From: Bacillota bacterium
GTDB lineage: Bacteria; Bacillota; Clostridia; Oscillospirales; Acutalibacteraceae
Assembly: GCA_023397245.1 (NCBI GenBank)
Contig: JAEWUH010000221.1
Coordinates: forward strand, 1 to 13,605
Length of the DNA: 13,605 nt
Reading direction: 5' to 3'
The translations under genes and the position numbers were made by a program. Each line of letters opens with the position of its first letter. Position 1 is the stretch's first letter. Of this stretch, positions 6,044-13,366 are shown one piece after another. The notes beneath the pieces are model-generated. The model was given only the letters and a program-made list of their open reading frames with translations. It searched no databases and was not told the origin of the DNA.

Positions 6044-7009
6044 ATGGCTACTTTAAAGGAAGTTGCGGCCGCTGCAAATGTTGCGCCGATCACCGTATCA
6101 AGAGTGATTAACGCTCCGAACACGGTAAAAAGTGAAACGCGTGAAAGAGTAAAAATGGTTATGGCGGCTATGCATTATATTCCTAACGTGGCGGCAAGAA
6201 ATCTGGTGACAAACCGCACCGGAATCATTGATATCTTTATACCCGAGAACATGGATCTGAGCAATCCTTTTGTAATGTACTTTATTACAGGGATAAGCGA
6301 AGTGTTGAGCGAACACAAGTATTCATTCCTGATTCTAAGGAATCGAAACCAGGAGCATTTATGCGACGGTTACATTGTTACCGGATTGCTTAGAAATGAA
6401 ATCCTAGACTTTTATAATTATGCGAAGGAAAGGAACAGGCCGATCGCATTATTTGGTCATACATCATTGCCGGATGTGGACTGCATTGATGTCGATAACG
6501 TATCCGGCAGTAAAATGGCGATAGAATATCTTTTACAGAACGGGCATAAGAAAATCGCCATGATTAACGTAGATGAGAAAAGGGATTACGCAGAAGACCG
6601 GCTTTATGGCTACAAACAGGCCCTCAGTGATTTCCATGCTGAGTTGAGCGGGAAAAGTGTTGTTTATGCGCCAAACCATATTCAGGGTGGGATAGAAGCA
6701 TGTACCAGATTACTTTCACGGGGAGAGTTTTCGGCGATTTTTTGCGCGACCGATATTCTCGCCCTGGGCGCAGCTGCAGCAATAAAAAAGGCGGGCTTGG
6801 AAGTTGGCCGTGATATTTCACTGATCGGATTTGACGGTTTGGGGTATCATTTTTTGAATGTTCCCCATATTACAACAATACGCCAGCCTGTTTGCAAAAT
6901 CGGAAAAATGCTGGCCTCTGACCTGCTGGAAAGACTGAATGGGAGAACGGAGAAAATCAGCAAATTAATACAGCCGACTTTACTGGTGGGGCAATCCGTA
7001 AAGCTGTAA
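6044..7009 (+). CDS. LacI-family transcriptional regulator
   Basis: This 321-residue protein starts with the LacI helix-turn-helix (ATLKEVAAAANVAPITVSRVINAPNTVKSETRERV), followed by the hinge-helix region HYIPNVAARNLVTNRTG. Its periplasmic-binding-protein-like sensor domain includes DILALGAAAAIKKAGLEVGRDISLIGFDG and a late TTIRQPVCKIGKMLASDLL. It should bind DNA as a dimer and release it when it binds a sugar or sugar derivative. I take the ATG at 6044, 7 bases after GGGAGG; the upstream in-frame ATG at 6029 lies inside the operator and would add five residues. Matching dyads in front of its own gene and of the downstream GH1 gene indicate it controls itself and the hydrolase genes. No clear terminator follows it, so some read-through into the hydrolases is possible. 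Confidence 0.93.
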   Translation: MATLKEVAAAANVAPITVSRVINAPNTVKSETRERVKMVMAAMHYIPNVAARNLVTNRTGIIDIFIPENMDLSNPFVMYFITGISEVLSEHKYSFLILRNRNQEHLCDGYIVTGLLRNEILDFYNYAKERNRPIALFGHTSLPDVDCIDVDNVSGSKMAIEYLLQNGHKKIAMINVDEKRDYAEDRLYGYKQALSDFHAELSGKSVVYAPNHIQGGIEACTRLLSRGEFSAIFCATDILALGAAAAIKKAGLEVGRDISLIGFDGLGYHFLNVPHITTIRQPVCKIGKMLASDLLERLNGRTEKISKLIQPTLLVGQSVKL

Positions 7010-7026
7010 TTTCTAATCGCATAAAA

Positions 7027-7042
7027 ATGATAACATTACCAT
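7027..7042. promoter_or_regulatory. Upstream auxiliary operator O2
   Basis: ATGATAACATTACCAT shares the left half ATGATAAC with O1 exactly and has a weaker right half. Its first base is 82 bp upstream of that of O3, close to eight helical turns, a distance suited to repressor looping over the GH1 promoter. The central CG is replaced by CA, so it fits the cre pattern less well than O1 and O3. Confidence 0.6.
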
Positions 7043-7081
7043 AGTAAAAGATACAAAAATTTACGAATTAGGCCGCACTAA

Positions 7082-7110
7082 TTGAACTTATTTCACATAT
7101 TGCTTATAAT
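7082..7110 (+). promoter_or_regulatory. Sigma-A promoter of the GH1-GH30 operon
   Basis: TTGAAC (7082-7087), a 17-base spacer and TATAAT (7105-7110) form a strong vegetative promoter. The predicted start of transcription, near 7117, falls in the middle of operator O3. A short inverted repeat AATTAG/CTAATT (7066-7083) overlaps the -35 box. Confidence 0.85.
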
Positions 7111-7124
7111 GATAGCGATATCAT
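7109..7124. promoter_or_regulatory. Main operator O3 over the GH1 promoter -10
   Basis: ATGATAGCGATATCAT is a dyad with both outer half-sites perfect (ATGATA and TATCAT), extendable by one base pair on each side (7108-7125). It overlaps the last bases of the -10 box and the predicted start site, so bound repressor would exclude RNA polymerase. It also fits the loose cre consensus. Confidence 0.82.
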
Positions 7125-7142
7125 TTAAGGAGAATATGAAAC

Positions 7143-8510
7143 ATGAGTTTTAAAAAGAATTTCATTTGGGGCGCGGCGACAGCTTCCTACCAGATTGAGG
7201 GAGCATACCAGGAGGACGGGAAGGGGCTGTCCGTATGGGATGATTTCTGCAGGGTACCCGGTGCTGTTTTTCAGGGCGAAACAGGTGACGCAGCGTGTGA
7301 CCATTATCACCGGTTCCGTGAGGATATCGCATTAATGAAGAAAATCGGAATAAAAGCCTATCGGTTTTCAATCTCATGGCCCCGTGTTTTACCGAACGGA
7401 ACGGGAAAAATAAACGGGCAGGGTCTGAAATTTTATGATGAATTAGTGGATGAATTATTGGCCAACGGGATTGAGCCGTATGTAACCCTATTCCACTGGG
7501 ATTATCCGCTGGAGTTATATCATCGCGGCGGATGGATGAATCCTGACAGTCCCATATGGTTTGAGGAATATGCTGAAATAATCGCAAAACATTTTAAGGG
7601 ACGTATCCGAAATTATATTACCATCAACGAGCCGCAGTGCTTTATCGGTCTGGGCCACTACAGGGGAACACATGCTCCGGGGATAAAGCTTTCGAAAGAA
7701 GACTGTTTTATCTGCGTGAAAAATGTGCTGCTTGCTCACGGTCGTGCCGTGAAGAAGCTGCGCGAGCTTGGCGGGGATGTAATGATCGGAATGGCTGCGT
7801 GTGGAGGAATAAAAATTCCGATTTCACCAAGCGAAGCGGATATACAGGCAGCCCGAAAGGCAACCTTCTGTATTTCGGATGATCCCGATGAGGCTCTGTT
7901 CAGCGTTTCGCTATGGAGCGACCCTGTGTTTTTCGGCGACTATCCCGAGGACTTTAAAAAACTGTATTTTGGAAGGTTCGTTCCCTTTACAAAGGAAGAG
8001 CAAAGTCTGGTTTCTCAGCCCGTTGATTTTTTTGGCCAAAATATATACAACGGTTCACCGGTCAGAGCGGCGGAGAGCGGTTGGGAACCGGTTCTCTTTG
8101 GCGCCGGGCATGCAAGGACGGCATTCGGCTGGCCTGTGACGCCCGATTGCCTTTATTGGTGCACTCGTTTCCTTTATGAGAAGTACAGAAAACCGGTTAT
8201 TTTTACGGAAAACGGAATGTCCGCACATGATACGGTTTCTCTGGATGGAAAAGTACACGATCCGAACCGAATTGATTTTCTCAACCGTTATCTGTTGGGG
8301 ATGGAACGCGCCGCAGAGGAAGGCTATCAGGTTGACGGATACTTCCATTGGTCGTTGATGGACAATTTTGAGTGGGCCAGAGGATATGACGAGCGATTCG
8401 GCTTGATTTATGTTGATTACCAAACGCAGAAACGAACTTTAAAAGACAGTGCATTATGGTTTGGTGAAGTCATCCGGTCAAACGGAAATAATTTAACGCT
8501 TGGGGGATAA
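7143..8510 (+). CDS. GH1 family beta-glucosidase (cytosolic)
   Basis: This 455-residue protein is a full-length glycoside hydrolase family 1 enzyme. It begins FIWGAATASYQIEGA, has FHWDYPLEL, the acid/base glutamate Glu163 in TINEP, the nucleophile Glu356 in FTENG, and a C-terminal HWSLMDNFEWARGYDERFGL that forms the sugar pocket. The order and spacing are canonical for a retaining beta-glucosidase. There is no phospho-sugar context such as a PTS gene nearby, and an ABC-type binding protein is encoded downstream, so cleavage of unphosphorylated beta-glucosides is favoured over a 6-phospho-beta-glucosidase, though this is inference. No signal peptide is present, so it acts inside the cell. AAGGAGA lies 9 bases before the ATG. 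It heads an operon with the GH30 gene, 2 bases downstream, under the operator-controlled promoter. Confidence 0.95.
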   Translation: MSFKKNFIWGAATASYQIEGAYQEDGKGLSVWDDFCRVPGAVFQGETGDAACDHYHRFREDIALMKKIGIKAYRFSISWPRVLPNGTGKINGQGLKFYDELVDELLANGIEPYVTLFHWDYPLELYHRGGWMNPDSPIWFEEYAEIIAKHFKGRIRNYITINEPQCFIGLGHYRGTHAPGIKLSKEDCFICVKNVLLAHGRAVKKLRELGGDVMIGMAACGGIKIPISPSEADIQAARKATFCISDDPDEALFSVSLWSDPVFFGDYPEDFKKLYFGRFVPFTKEEQSLVSQPVDFFGQNIYNGSPVRAAESGWEPVLFGAGHARTAFGWPVTPDCLYWCTRFLYEKYRKPVIFTENGMSAHDTVSLDGKVHDPNRIDFLNRYLLGMERAAEEGYQVDGYFHWSLMDNFEWARGYDERFGLIYVDYQTQKRTLKDSALWFGEVIRSNGNNLTLGG

Positions 8511-8512
8511 CA

Positions 8513-9859
8513 ATGCACAGTAAAATATTAACCACAACCTGTCAAGACGGAAAGGCCGTTACTTCAGAGCAGTGTATTTCCTTCATGGCCGACCCCGGAG
8601 TCGAAAATAATGTTGTTAATCTGTATCCGAACGTATCTTATCAGGTATGGAATGGTTTTGGCGGTGCAATAACCGAAGCGGCAGGCTATCTGTATTCACA
8701 GATGGATGACGGTTGTAAAAAAGAATTGGTAAATGCCTATTTTGGTGTAAACAGCAACAATTACCGCATGGTGCGAATCCCGATTGACAGCTGCGATTTC
8801 TCTCTGGAAAGTTACAGCGCCATGGATGACCCGGCAGACACGGAATTGAAAAGTTTTTCTTTGTCCAGAGATGAACAGTACATATTTCCTTTACTGGAAG
8901 CAGCACAGCGGGCGTCCGGTATGCCGCTGGAGATTATGCTCAGTCCATGGAGCCCGCCTGCTTTTATGAAAACCAATGGGAAAAAGGAAGGCGGTGGGTT
9001 CCTAAAAACAGAGTACAGGCACTTATGGGCAAGTTACATCTGCCGCTATATTTTGGAATATAAAAAACGCGGCTTCTCTGTAAAGTATCTTACGGTTCAA
9101 AACGAACCCCAGGCAGCTCAAAAATGGGATTCTTGCGAATTTACAGCGCAGGAGGAGAAAGAATTCCTGAGAGATTTTCTTTACCCCGAGATGGTAAAAA
9201 ACAAAATTAATGATGTGAGCATCTGTATTTGGGATCACAATAAGGAACGGGCGTTTGAACGCGCCTGCGATATTATAGACCAGTCAACCTCCTCAGTGGT
9301 AGGCGGAATTGCCTTTCACTGGTACTCCGGCGACCACTTTGACGCGCTTTCTTTGCTAAAAGAGCAATTCCCGGGGAAGAAACTGATTTTTTCGGAAGGC
9401 TGTGTTGAATACAGCCATCACGATAAAAACAACCAAATCCATAATGCCCAGATTTATGCGCATGATATGATCGGAAACCTGAACGCCGGGATGAATATTT
9501 TTTATGACTGGAATATCGTGCTCGACCAGAGCGGCGGCCCGAATTATACCGGAAACTTTTGTGACGCGCCTATTATGTACGACACCGTGCAGTCAAAACT
9601 GGAAAAGAAACTTTCGTACACTTATATTGGGCACTTCAGCCGATACATAATGCCGGGTGCCAAAAGGATTGCTACCAGCAAATATACCGATGAGATTGAG
9701 GCAACGTCGTTTCTGAACCCGGATGGTACCTTAGCAACCGTTTTGCTCAACCGCACAAAAAAAGCTTTGCCTGTTACGCTGCGGCTGTCAGGGCAAATAT
9801 GCGAGTGGGTGCTTCCGGAAACTTCAATCTGTACCATGAATGTCAGTGATATACAGTGA
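8513..9859 (+). CDS. GH30 family glucosylceramidase-like hydrolase (cytosolic)
   Basis: This 448-residue protein matches glycoside hydrolase family 30 of the glucosylceramidase type: WNGFGGAITEAAG near the start, MVRIPIDSCDFS, LSPWSPPAFMKTN, the acid/base glutamate Glu198 in TVQNEPQ, HWYSGDHFD, and the nucleophile Glu295 in FSEGC, followed by YDWNIVLDQSGGPN and a C-terminal beta-sandwich from about residue 375. Known relatives act on beta-glucosides such as glucosylceramides, beta-1,6-glucans and some aryl or steryl glucosides. No signal peptide is visible, so it should work in the cytoplasm on imported oligosaccharides or glucosides. The ATG is 2 bases after the GH1 stop, with a GGGGG ribosome binding site inside the GH1 tail, indicating tight co-expression. 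Confidence 0.92.
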   Translation: MHSKILTTTCQDGKAVTSEQCISFMADPGVENNVVNLYPNVSYQVWNGFGGAITEAAGYLYSQMDDGCKKELVNAYFGVNSNNYRMVRIPIDSCDFSLESYSAMDDPADTELKSFSLSRDEQYIFPLLEAAQRASGMPLEIMLSPWSPPAFMKTNGKKEGGGFLKTEYRHLWASYICRYILEYKKRGFSVKYLTVQNEPQAAQKWDSCEFTAQEEKEFLRDFLYPEMVKNKINDVSICIWDHNKERAFERACDIIDQSTSSVVGGIAFHWYSGDHFDALSLLKEQFPGKKLIFSEGCVEYSHHDKNNQIHNAQIYAHDMIGNLNAGMNIFYDWNIVLDQSGGPNYTGNFCDAPIMYDTVQSKLEKKLSYTYIGHFSRYIMPGAKRIATSKYTDEIEATSFLNPDGTLATVLLNRTKKALPVTLRLSGQICEWVLPETSICTMNVSDIQ

Positions 9860-9881
9860 AATGAACGGTAAGACTAACGGT

Positions 9882-9921
9882 TTTAAAGAAAAGTTCGTAG
9901 CAATATGAGCTTTTCTTTAAA
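9882..9921. terminator. 12-bp inverted repeat between GH30 and sensor kinase genes
   Basis: TTTAAAGAAAAG (9882-9893) and CTTTTCTTTAAA (9910-9921) are perfect inverted repeats with a 16-base loop, 22 bases past the GH30 stop. The stem is AT-rich and is followed by TTATATTTGGGG rather than a long U-run. It may act as a weak or partial terminator, or as an RNA structure near the kinase ribosome binding site (GGGGGGTG). I see no strong promoter for the kinase between here and 9945, so read-through from the hydrolase operon is plausible. Confidence 0.5.
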
Positions 9922-9944
9922 TTATATTTGGGGGGTGCAGAGTA

Positions 9945-11729
9945 ATGAGGGCGATTAAAAAACTGTTAAAAAATCTGATACCTCAAAAGCTTCAAACTCG
10001 GATAATAATTTATTTTACCACAGTTTTGCTGCTGATTTTGCTGTTGATCGTTTTGCCGTGGGGAATTTATATTCAAAAAAACGCTCAGGAAGAAAATCAA
10101 AAACTCGTAACACAGCAGTTAGAGGGAGCGGACGGCATATTAATCTCAAATATTAATAAATGGAATAATATCATCGATATCCTCATGCTTAACTGTCAGT
10201 TTGAGAGCCAGGTTCGGAATCCCAATAAACTTGACAGGCAAATAGCAATTAACAATACGCTGACCAGAATCCTGATTAACGACCTTGACTTGATTTCGGT
10301 AGTCTACATAGACAACGATCAGGATTACTACCTGATGTCAAGCTCCTGGCATTTGTACAATGTTTATCCGACCATGATATCAAAAGACCTTGCCAACGTG
10401 CATCAGGACTTTAACAAGTGCGAGATGACTTATTTCTATAACGGCGCGGATGTTATAGAAATGACAAAATACAAAGAACCCTTTGTATCTTTTGTACGTC
10501 CGGTGTACAGCATCGCCGACTTCAGGCAGATAGGCACGGTCATATTCAATATCACATCGAACCGTTTGGGAGAAATTATCGGAAATCAGATGGGAAAAAA
10601 TTCGGAGGTGTATCTCTATTCCGGAAACGGAACAGTCATAGCGCAGACTCCCCACTCCAAAGAGACACACATGGACTGGTCAAGCTACATCAGCAATCAA
10701 AAGGAATTCAATATCATCAATACAAATGATAAAAGCACAATCGTATGCAAAAAAAGGTCTGAACAGCCGGATTTATACCTTTTAAGTGTTACTCCGGTTG
10801 AAAACAGCTTTAATCTGAAAAATACTTCTGTAATGATAATATTTGTTATCATTTTTACCTGCATTTTGATTTATATGAGCCAGATTTTTATTACGAAAAG
10901 AGTGGGAAAACCTCTTGCAGATATGTGCGCACACATGAGGATGGCCGAAGAGGGCAAATTTGTACCTATCAAAACAAGAGAGGAGTCACCGGACGAAATA
11001 ACGCAGCTGCAGCTTTTCTTTAACCGTATGATTACGGCAATTGACGCCTTGATGGACGGAATTATCGAGAAAGAAAAAATGAAGCGGAAGCACGAGGTTG
11101 CTCTGCTTCAGGAACAGATTAAGCCGCATTTTTTATACAATGCACTGGATGCCGTAAGCGCTCTTTTGCTGATTGACGACAATGAAAAAGCCTACACCTT
11201 AACACAGTCGCTCAGTTCATTTTACCGAACCAGCTTAAGCGGCGGATACGAGATCGTAACCCTGCAGAGCGAGCTGGAATGTATTCGAAATTATATGACG
11301 GTTTTAAATATTCGGTTTGACAATAAAATTGCCGTGCATTATGAGATTGGAGATGGCCTCCGGGAGGAATCGGTACTGAAGCTGATATTACAGCCTCTGG
11401 TTGAAAATGCGGTATATCACGGTATTCGCCCAAGAGACGGTACAGGTAACATCTGGATTACAGCAGAGCGGCAGGGGCTCGGCATGCTCCTCAGTGTAAA
11501 GGATAACGGAGTCGGAATGTCTCCGGAGCGGATCAGAGAAGTCCTGAGAAAACAATCCCACGAAAAGCTGAACGGCTTCGGACTTTACAGCTTAATGGAG
11601 AAACTCAGCCTTTTCTATAACGATAAAGACCTTCTAAGAATTGAAAGCCAGCCTGGAGCCGGGACGACAATTTATCTTCGCCTGCCGCCGCTGAGCGCGC
11701 ATGACAAAGAAAACGGGGAGGGGGATTAA
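9945..11729 (+). CDS. YesM/LytS-type sensor histidine kinase
   Basis: This 594-residue membrane protein has a first transmembrane helix at about 20-43, an extracellular region of about 250 residues, a second helix at about 293-316, then a HAMP linker (about 317-372). A His_kinase domain of the YesM/LytS type has the phospho-acceptor His395 in QEQIKPHFLYNALD, and a C-terminal ATPase domain has the N-box LVENAVYHGI (485-494), DNGVGM (520-525) and GFGLYSLMEKL. The extracellular part is of the size and place of Cache-like sensor domains found in this group. In Firmicutes such kinases next to AraC-type response regulators usually control carbohydrate uptake genes. The ligand is unknown; a beta-glucoside is suggested by the two hydrolases upstream and the binding protein downstream. 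The stop is 2 bases before the regulator start. Confidence 0.93.
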   Translation: MRAIKKLLKNLIPQKLQTRIIIYFTTVLLLILLLIVLPWGIYIQKNAQEENQKLVTQQLEGADGILISNINKWNNIIDILMLNCQFESQVRNPNKLDRQIAINNTLTRILINDLDLISVVYIDNDQDYYLMSSSWHLYNVYPTMISKDLANVHQDFNKCEMTYFYNGADVIEMTKYKEPFVSFVRPVYSIADFRQIGTVIFNITSNRLGEIIGNQMGKNSEVYLYSGNGTVIAQTPHSKETHMDWSSYISNQKEFNIINTNDKSTIVCKKRSEQPDLYLLSVTPVENSFNLKNTSVMIIFVIIFTCILIYMSQIFITKRVGKPLADMCAHMRMAEEGKFVPIKTREESPDEITQLQLFFNRMITAIDALMDGIIEKEKMKRKHEVALLQEQIKPHFLYNALDAVSALLLIDDNEKAYTLTQSLSSFYRTSLSGGYEIVTLQSELECIRNYMTVLNIRFDNKIAVHYEIGDGLREESVLKLILQPLVENAVYHGIRPRDGTGNIWITAERQGLGMLLSVKDNGVGMSPERIREVLRKQSHEKLNGFGLYSLMEKLSLFYNDKDLLRIESQPGAGTTIYLRLPPLSAHDKENGEGD

Positions 11730-11731
11730 CA

Positions 11732-13228
11732 TTGATTCCCGTAATGATTGTTGATGATGAACGTCTGGAGCGTATTTTAATCGCAAAAAGCTACGAATGG
11801 CAGACAAATGGATTTGAAATTGTGGCAGAAGCGTCCAACGGAGAGGAAGGCCTCTTTCTGTTTCGGGACAAACGTCCCCAGTTTGTTATAGCCGATATCA
11901 ATATGCCGCTGATGAACGGACTGGATTTCGCCAGAAGCATCAAGGAAATCGAACCGAAAACACAGGTAGTAATCTTAACAGGATTCCATGAATTTTCCTA
12001 TGCTCAAAGTGCAATAAACATCGGAGTATATTCTTTTTTGCTCAAACCCCTAAACCGGAATGAGCTGGCGGCGGTAGCGGAAAAAGCAAGAGGGGAAATT
12101 TTAGCCTATCAGCAGGAAAAAAATGAGAAGCTGAAAGTACAGAGCGAACTGCATCACATGGTGCGGGACGGCTTCCTGCAAAGACTGGTAAGCGGGCGGG
12201 TCAGCCAGCTGGAATTTGAAGAACTGGTACAGGATGCCGAGCTCAGTGTCCTGAAAAAGAAGCTGTTCTGTATCTATGCGAAGTCTCCTTTCATTGCCCC
12301 TGATGAATGGAACTGCATACGGTTTGAATATTTTCTCGGCGGAACGGTCGTATTGCTCTCTCAGGGGCAGAGAGAGACAGAAGATGCTTTGATGGATGAA
12401 ATCAATGCAAATGGTTTGAGTGCTCACAACTACATAGGAGTGAGTTCCGTGTGTTTCGGGGTCGATGAAATCAAAGGCGCTTTTCGTCAGGCCTGCGAAG
12501 CGGCGGATGCCCTCCGGACAACTAATATATGCGGATGCAGCGCTTACAGTTGTCTCTTTTCCGAAAAATCTCTTCTGCCGGCGAAAGAATTGAGTGCTGT
12601 TCTTCAAAGTTATAGTAAATCGCTCATGGCCGGTCAGTGGCAAAGCGCCCTGGATTTGGGCTGCAATTACCTGCAGAAGGCGGAAGCCGCCCATCAAGTC
12701 GGATTCCTCCGCCTGTCTTTCCGGCACATTCTGACGATCAGTTTTGAATGTTTGAGTGACATCGGAGTGGTCATTCCGGAAGAGCTTTGGAACAATCTCA
12801 TCGGTTCCGCCAATTCCGTGTCAAACCTTTTTAACGCCAGAATACGTTTTGAGGACGCCATCCATCTAATCGAAAAATGCGTTGACAGCCTTGAAAGCGG
12901 CAAACGGCACAGCAAAATAGTCGGGCAGGCAATCGATTACATTAAGATGAATTATAATGACGCGCAGCTTTCTCTGAAGACGCTGGCCCGGTCTCTTTAT
13001 ATCAACGACAGCTACCTCAGCAGGGTTTTCAAAAAGGAAGTCGGCAAAGGAGTTGCAGAATATATTGTCGACATACGGGTTGCCCAGGCACTGGAGTATT
13101 TAAAAGACTCGTCTTTAAAAATTTATCAGATAGCCGAAAAAGTGGGATTTAACGATCCTCATTATTTTGGACAGTGTTTTAAGAAAACGATGGGTCTGAC
13201 TGTCAGAGAATACTGTAACCTCCCCTGA
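11732..13228 (+). CDS. YesN-type response regulator, REC plus AraC DNA-binding domain
   Basis: This 498-residue protein has an N-terminal receiver domain with the acidic pair Asp8-Asp9, phospho-acceptor Asp55 in VIADINMPLMNGLD, Thr83 and Lys105 in LLKPL. A middle region of about 270 residues has no recognisable motif, as is usual for YesN-like regulators. The last ~100 residues form an AraC-type double helix-turn-helix (LSLKTLARSLYINDSYLSRVFKKEVG and IYQIAEKVGFNDPHYFGQCFKKTMG). It should be phosphorylated by the adjacent kinase and activate carbohydrate transport genes, most likely the binding-protein gene that follows. The TTG at 11732 is chosen because GGAGGGGG lies 8 bases upstream and overlaps the kinase tail; the next ATG, at 11744, would drop four residues of the first beta strand. 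Confidence 0.93.
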   Translation: MIPVMIVDDERLERILIAKSYEWQTNGFEIVAEASNGEEGLFLFRDKRPQFVIADINMPLMNGLDFARSIKEIEPKTQVVILTGFHEFSYAQSAINIGVYSFLLKPLNRNELAAVAEKARGEILAYQQEKNEKLKVQSELHHMVRDGFLQRLVSGRVSQLEFEELVQDAELSVLKKKLFCIYAKSPFIAPDEWNCIRFEYFLGGTVVLLSQGQRETEDALMDEINANGLSAHNYIGVSSVCFGVDEIKGAFRQACEAADALRTTNICGCSAYSCLFSEKSLLPAKELSAVLQSYSKSLMAGQWQSALDLGCNYLQKAEAAHQVGFLRLSFRHILTISFECLSDIGVVIPEELWNNLIGSANSVSNLFNARIRFEDAIHLIEKCVDSLESGKRHSKIVGQAIDYIKMNYNDAQLSLKTLARSLYINDSYLSRVFKKEVGKGVAEYIVDIRVAQALEYLKDSSLKIYQIAEKVGFNDPHYFGQCFKKTMGLTVREYCNLP

Positions 13229-13366
13229 ATTTAAATAGGTAAATATAATGACCTATAAAGTAAAATTATTTATCTGAAATATTCAGCTTTTGTGGTATTG
13301 TATTTATGGTCTTAAGTTCATGCATGATTTTTCAAAGAATCTCATGATTTTGAAGGAGGAGTTTTA
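13229..13366 (+). promoter_or_regulatory. Regulatory region upstream of the binding-protein gene
   Basis: This 138-bp gap probably holds the target of the response regulator. It contains a 6-bp inverted repeat ATAGGT/ACCTAT (13235-13256) just after the regulator stop, a CTGAA-N3-TTCAG palindrome (13274-13286), and a weak promoter candidate CTGAAA (13274-13279), 16 bases, TATTGT (13296-13301). A poor -35 would fit an activator-dependent promoter. Direct repeats CATGATTTT at 13323 and 13343 follow. No strong terminator is seen, so read-through from the regulator gene is possible. Confidence 0.4.
13323..13351 (+). repeat. Direct repeats CATGATTTT, period 20 bp
   Basis: CATGATTTT occurs at 13323-13331 and 13343-13351, 20 bp apart, i.e. 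about two helical turns on the same face of DNA. AraC-type regulators often bind direct repeats with this spacing, but the repeats lie downstream of the best promoter candidate, so their meaning is uncertain. Confidence 0.4.

Noticed and set aside
6015..7124. The three dyads as CcpA cre sites only
   Set aside because: Two of them fit the loose cre pattern, but all share the more specific ATGATA half-site and flank a LacI-family gene and its neighbour, so a local regulator is the better explanation. Dual use is not excluded.
10834..10855. AATGATAA / TTATCATT inverted repeat inside the kinase gene as a fourth LacI operator
   Set aside because: The half-sites are 8 bases apart (ATGATA to TATCAT) instead of 4, and the stretch encodes the isoleucine- and phenylalanine-rich second transmembrane helix, so codon composition explains it.
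12101..12727. 208-codon minus-strand open frame opposite the response regulator
   Set aside because: It is a shadow of a well-supported coding sequence, and its translation shows no family features.
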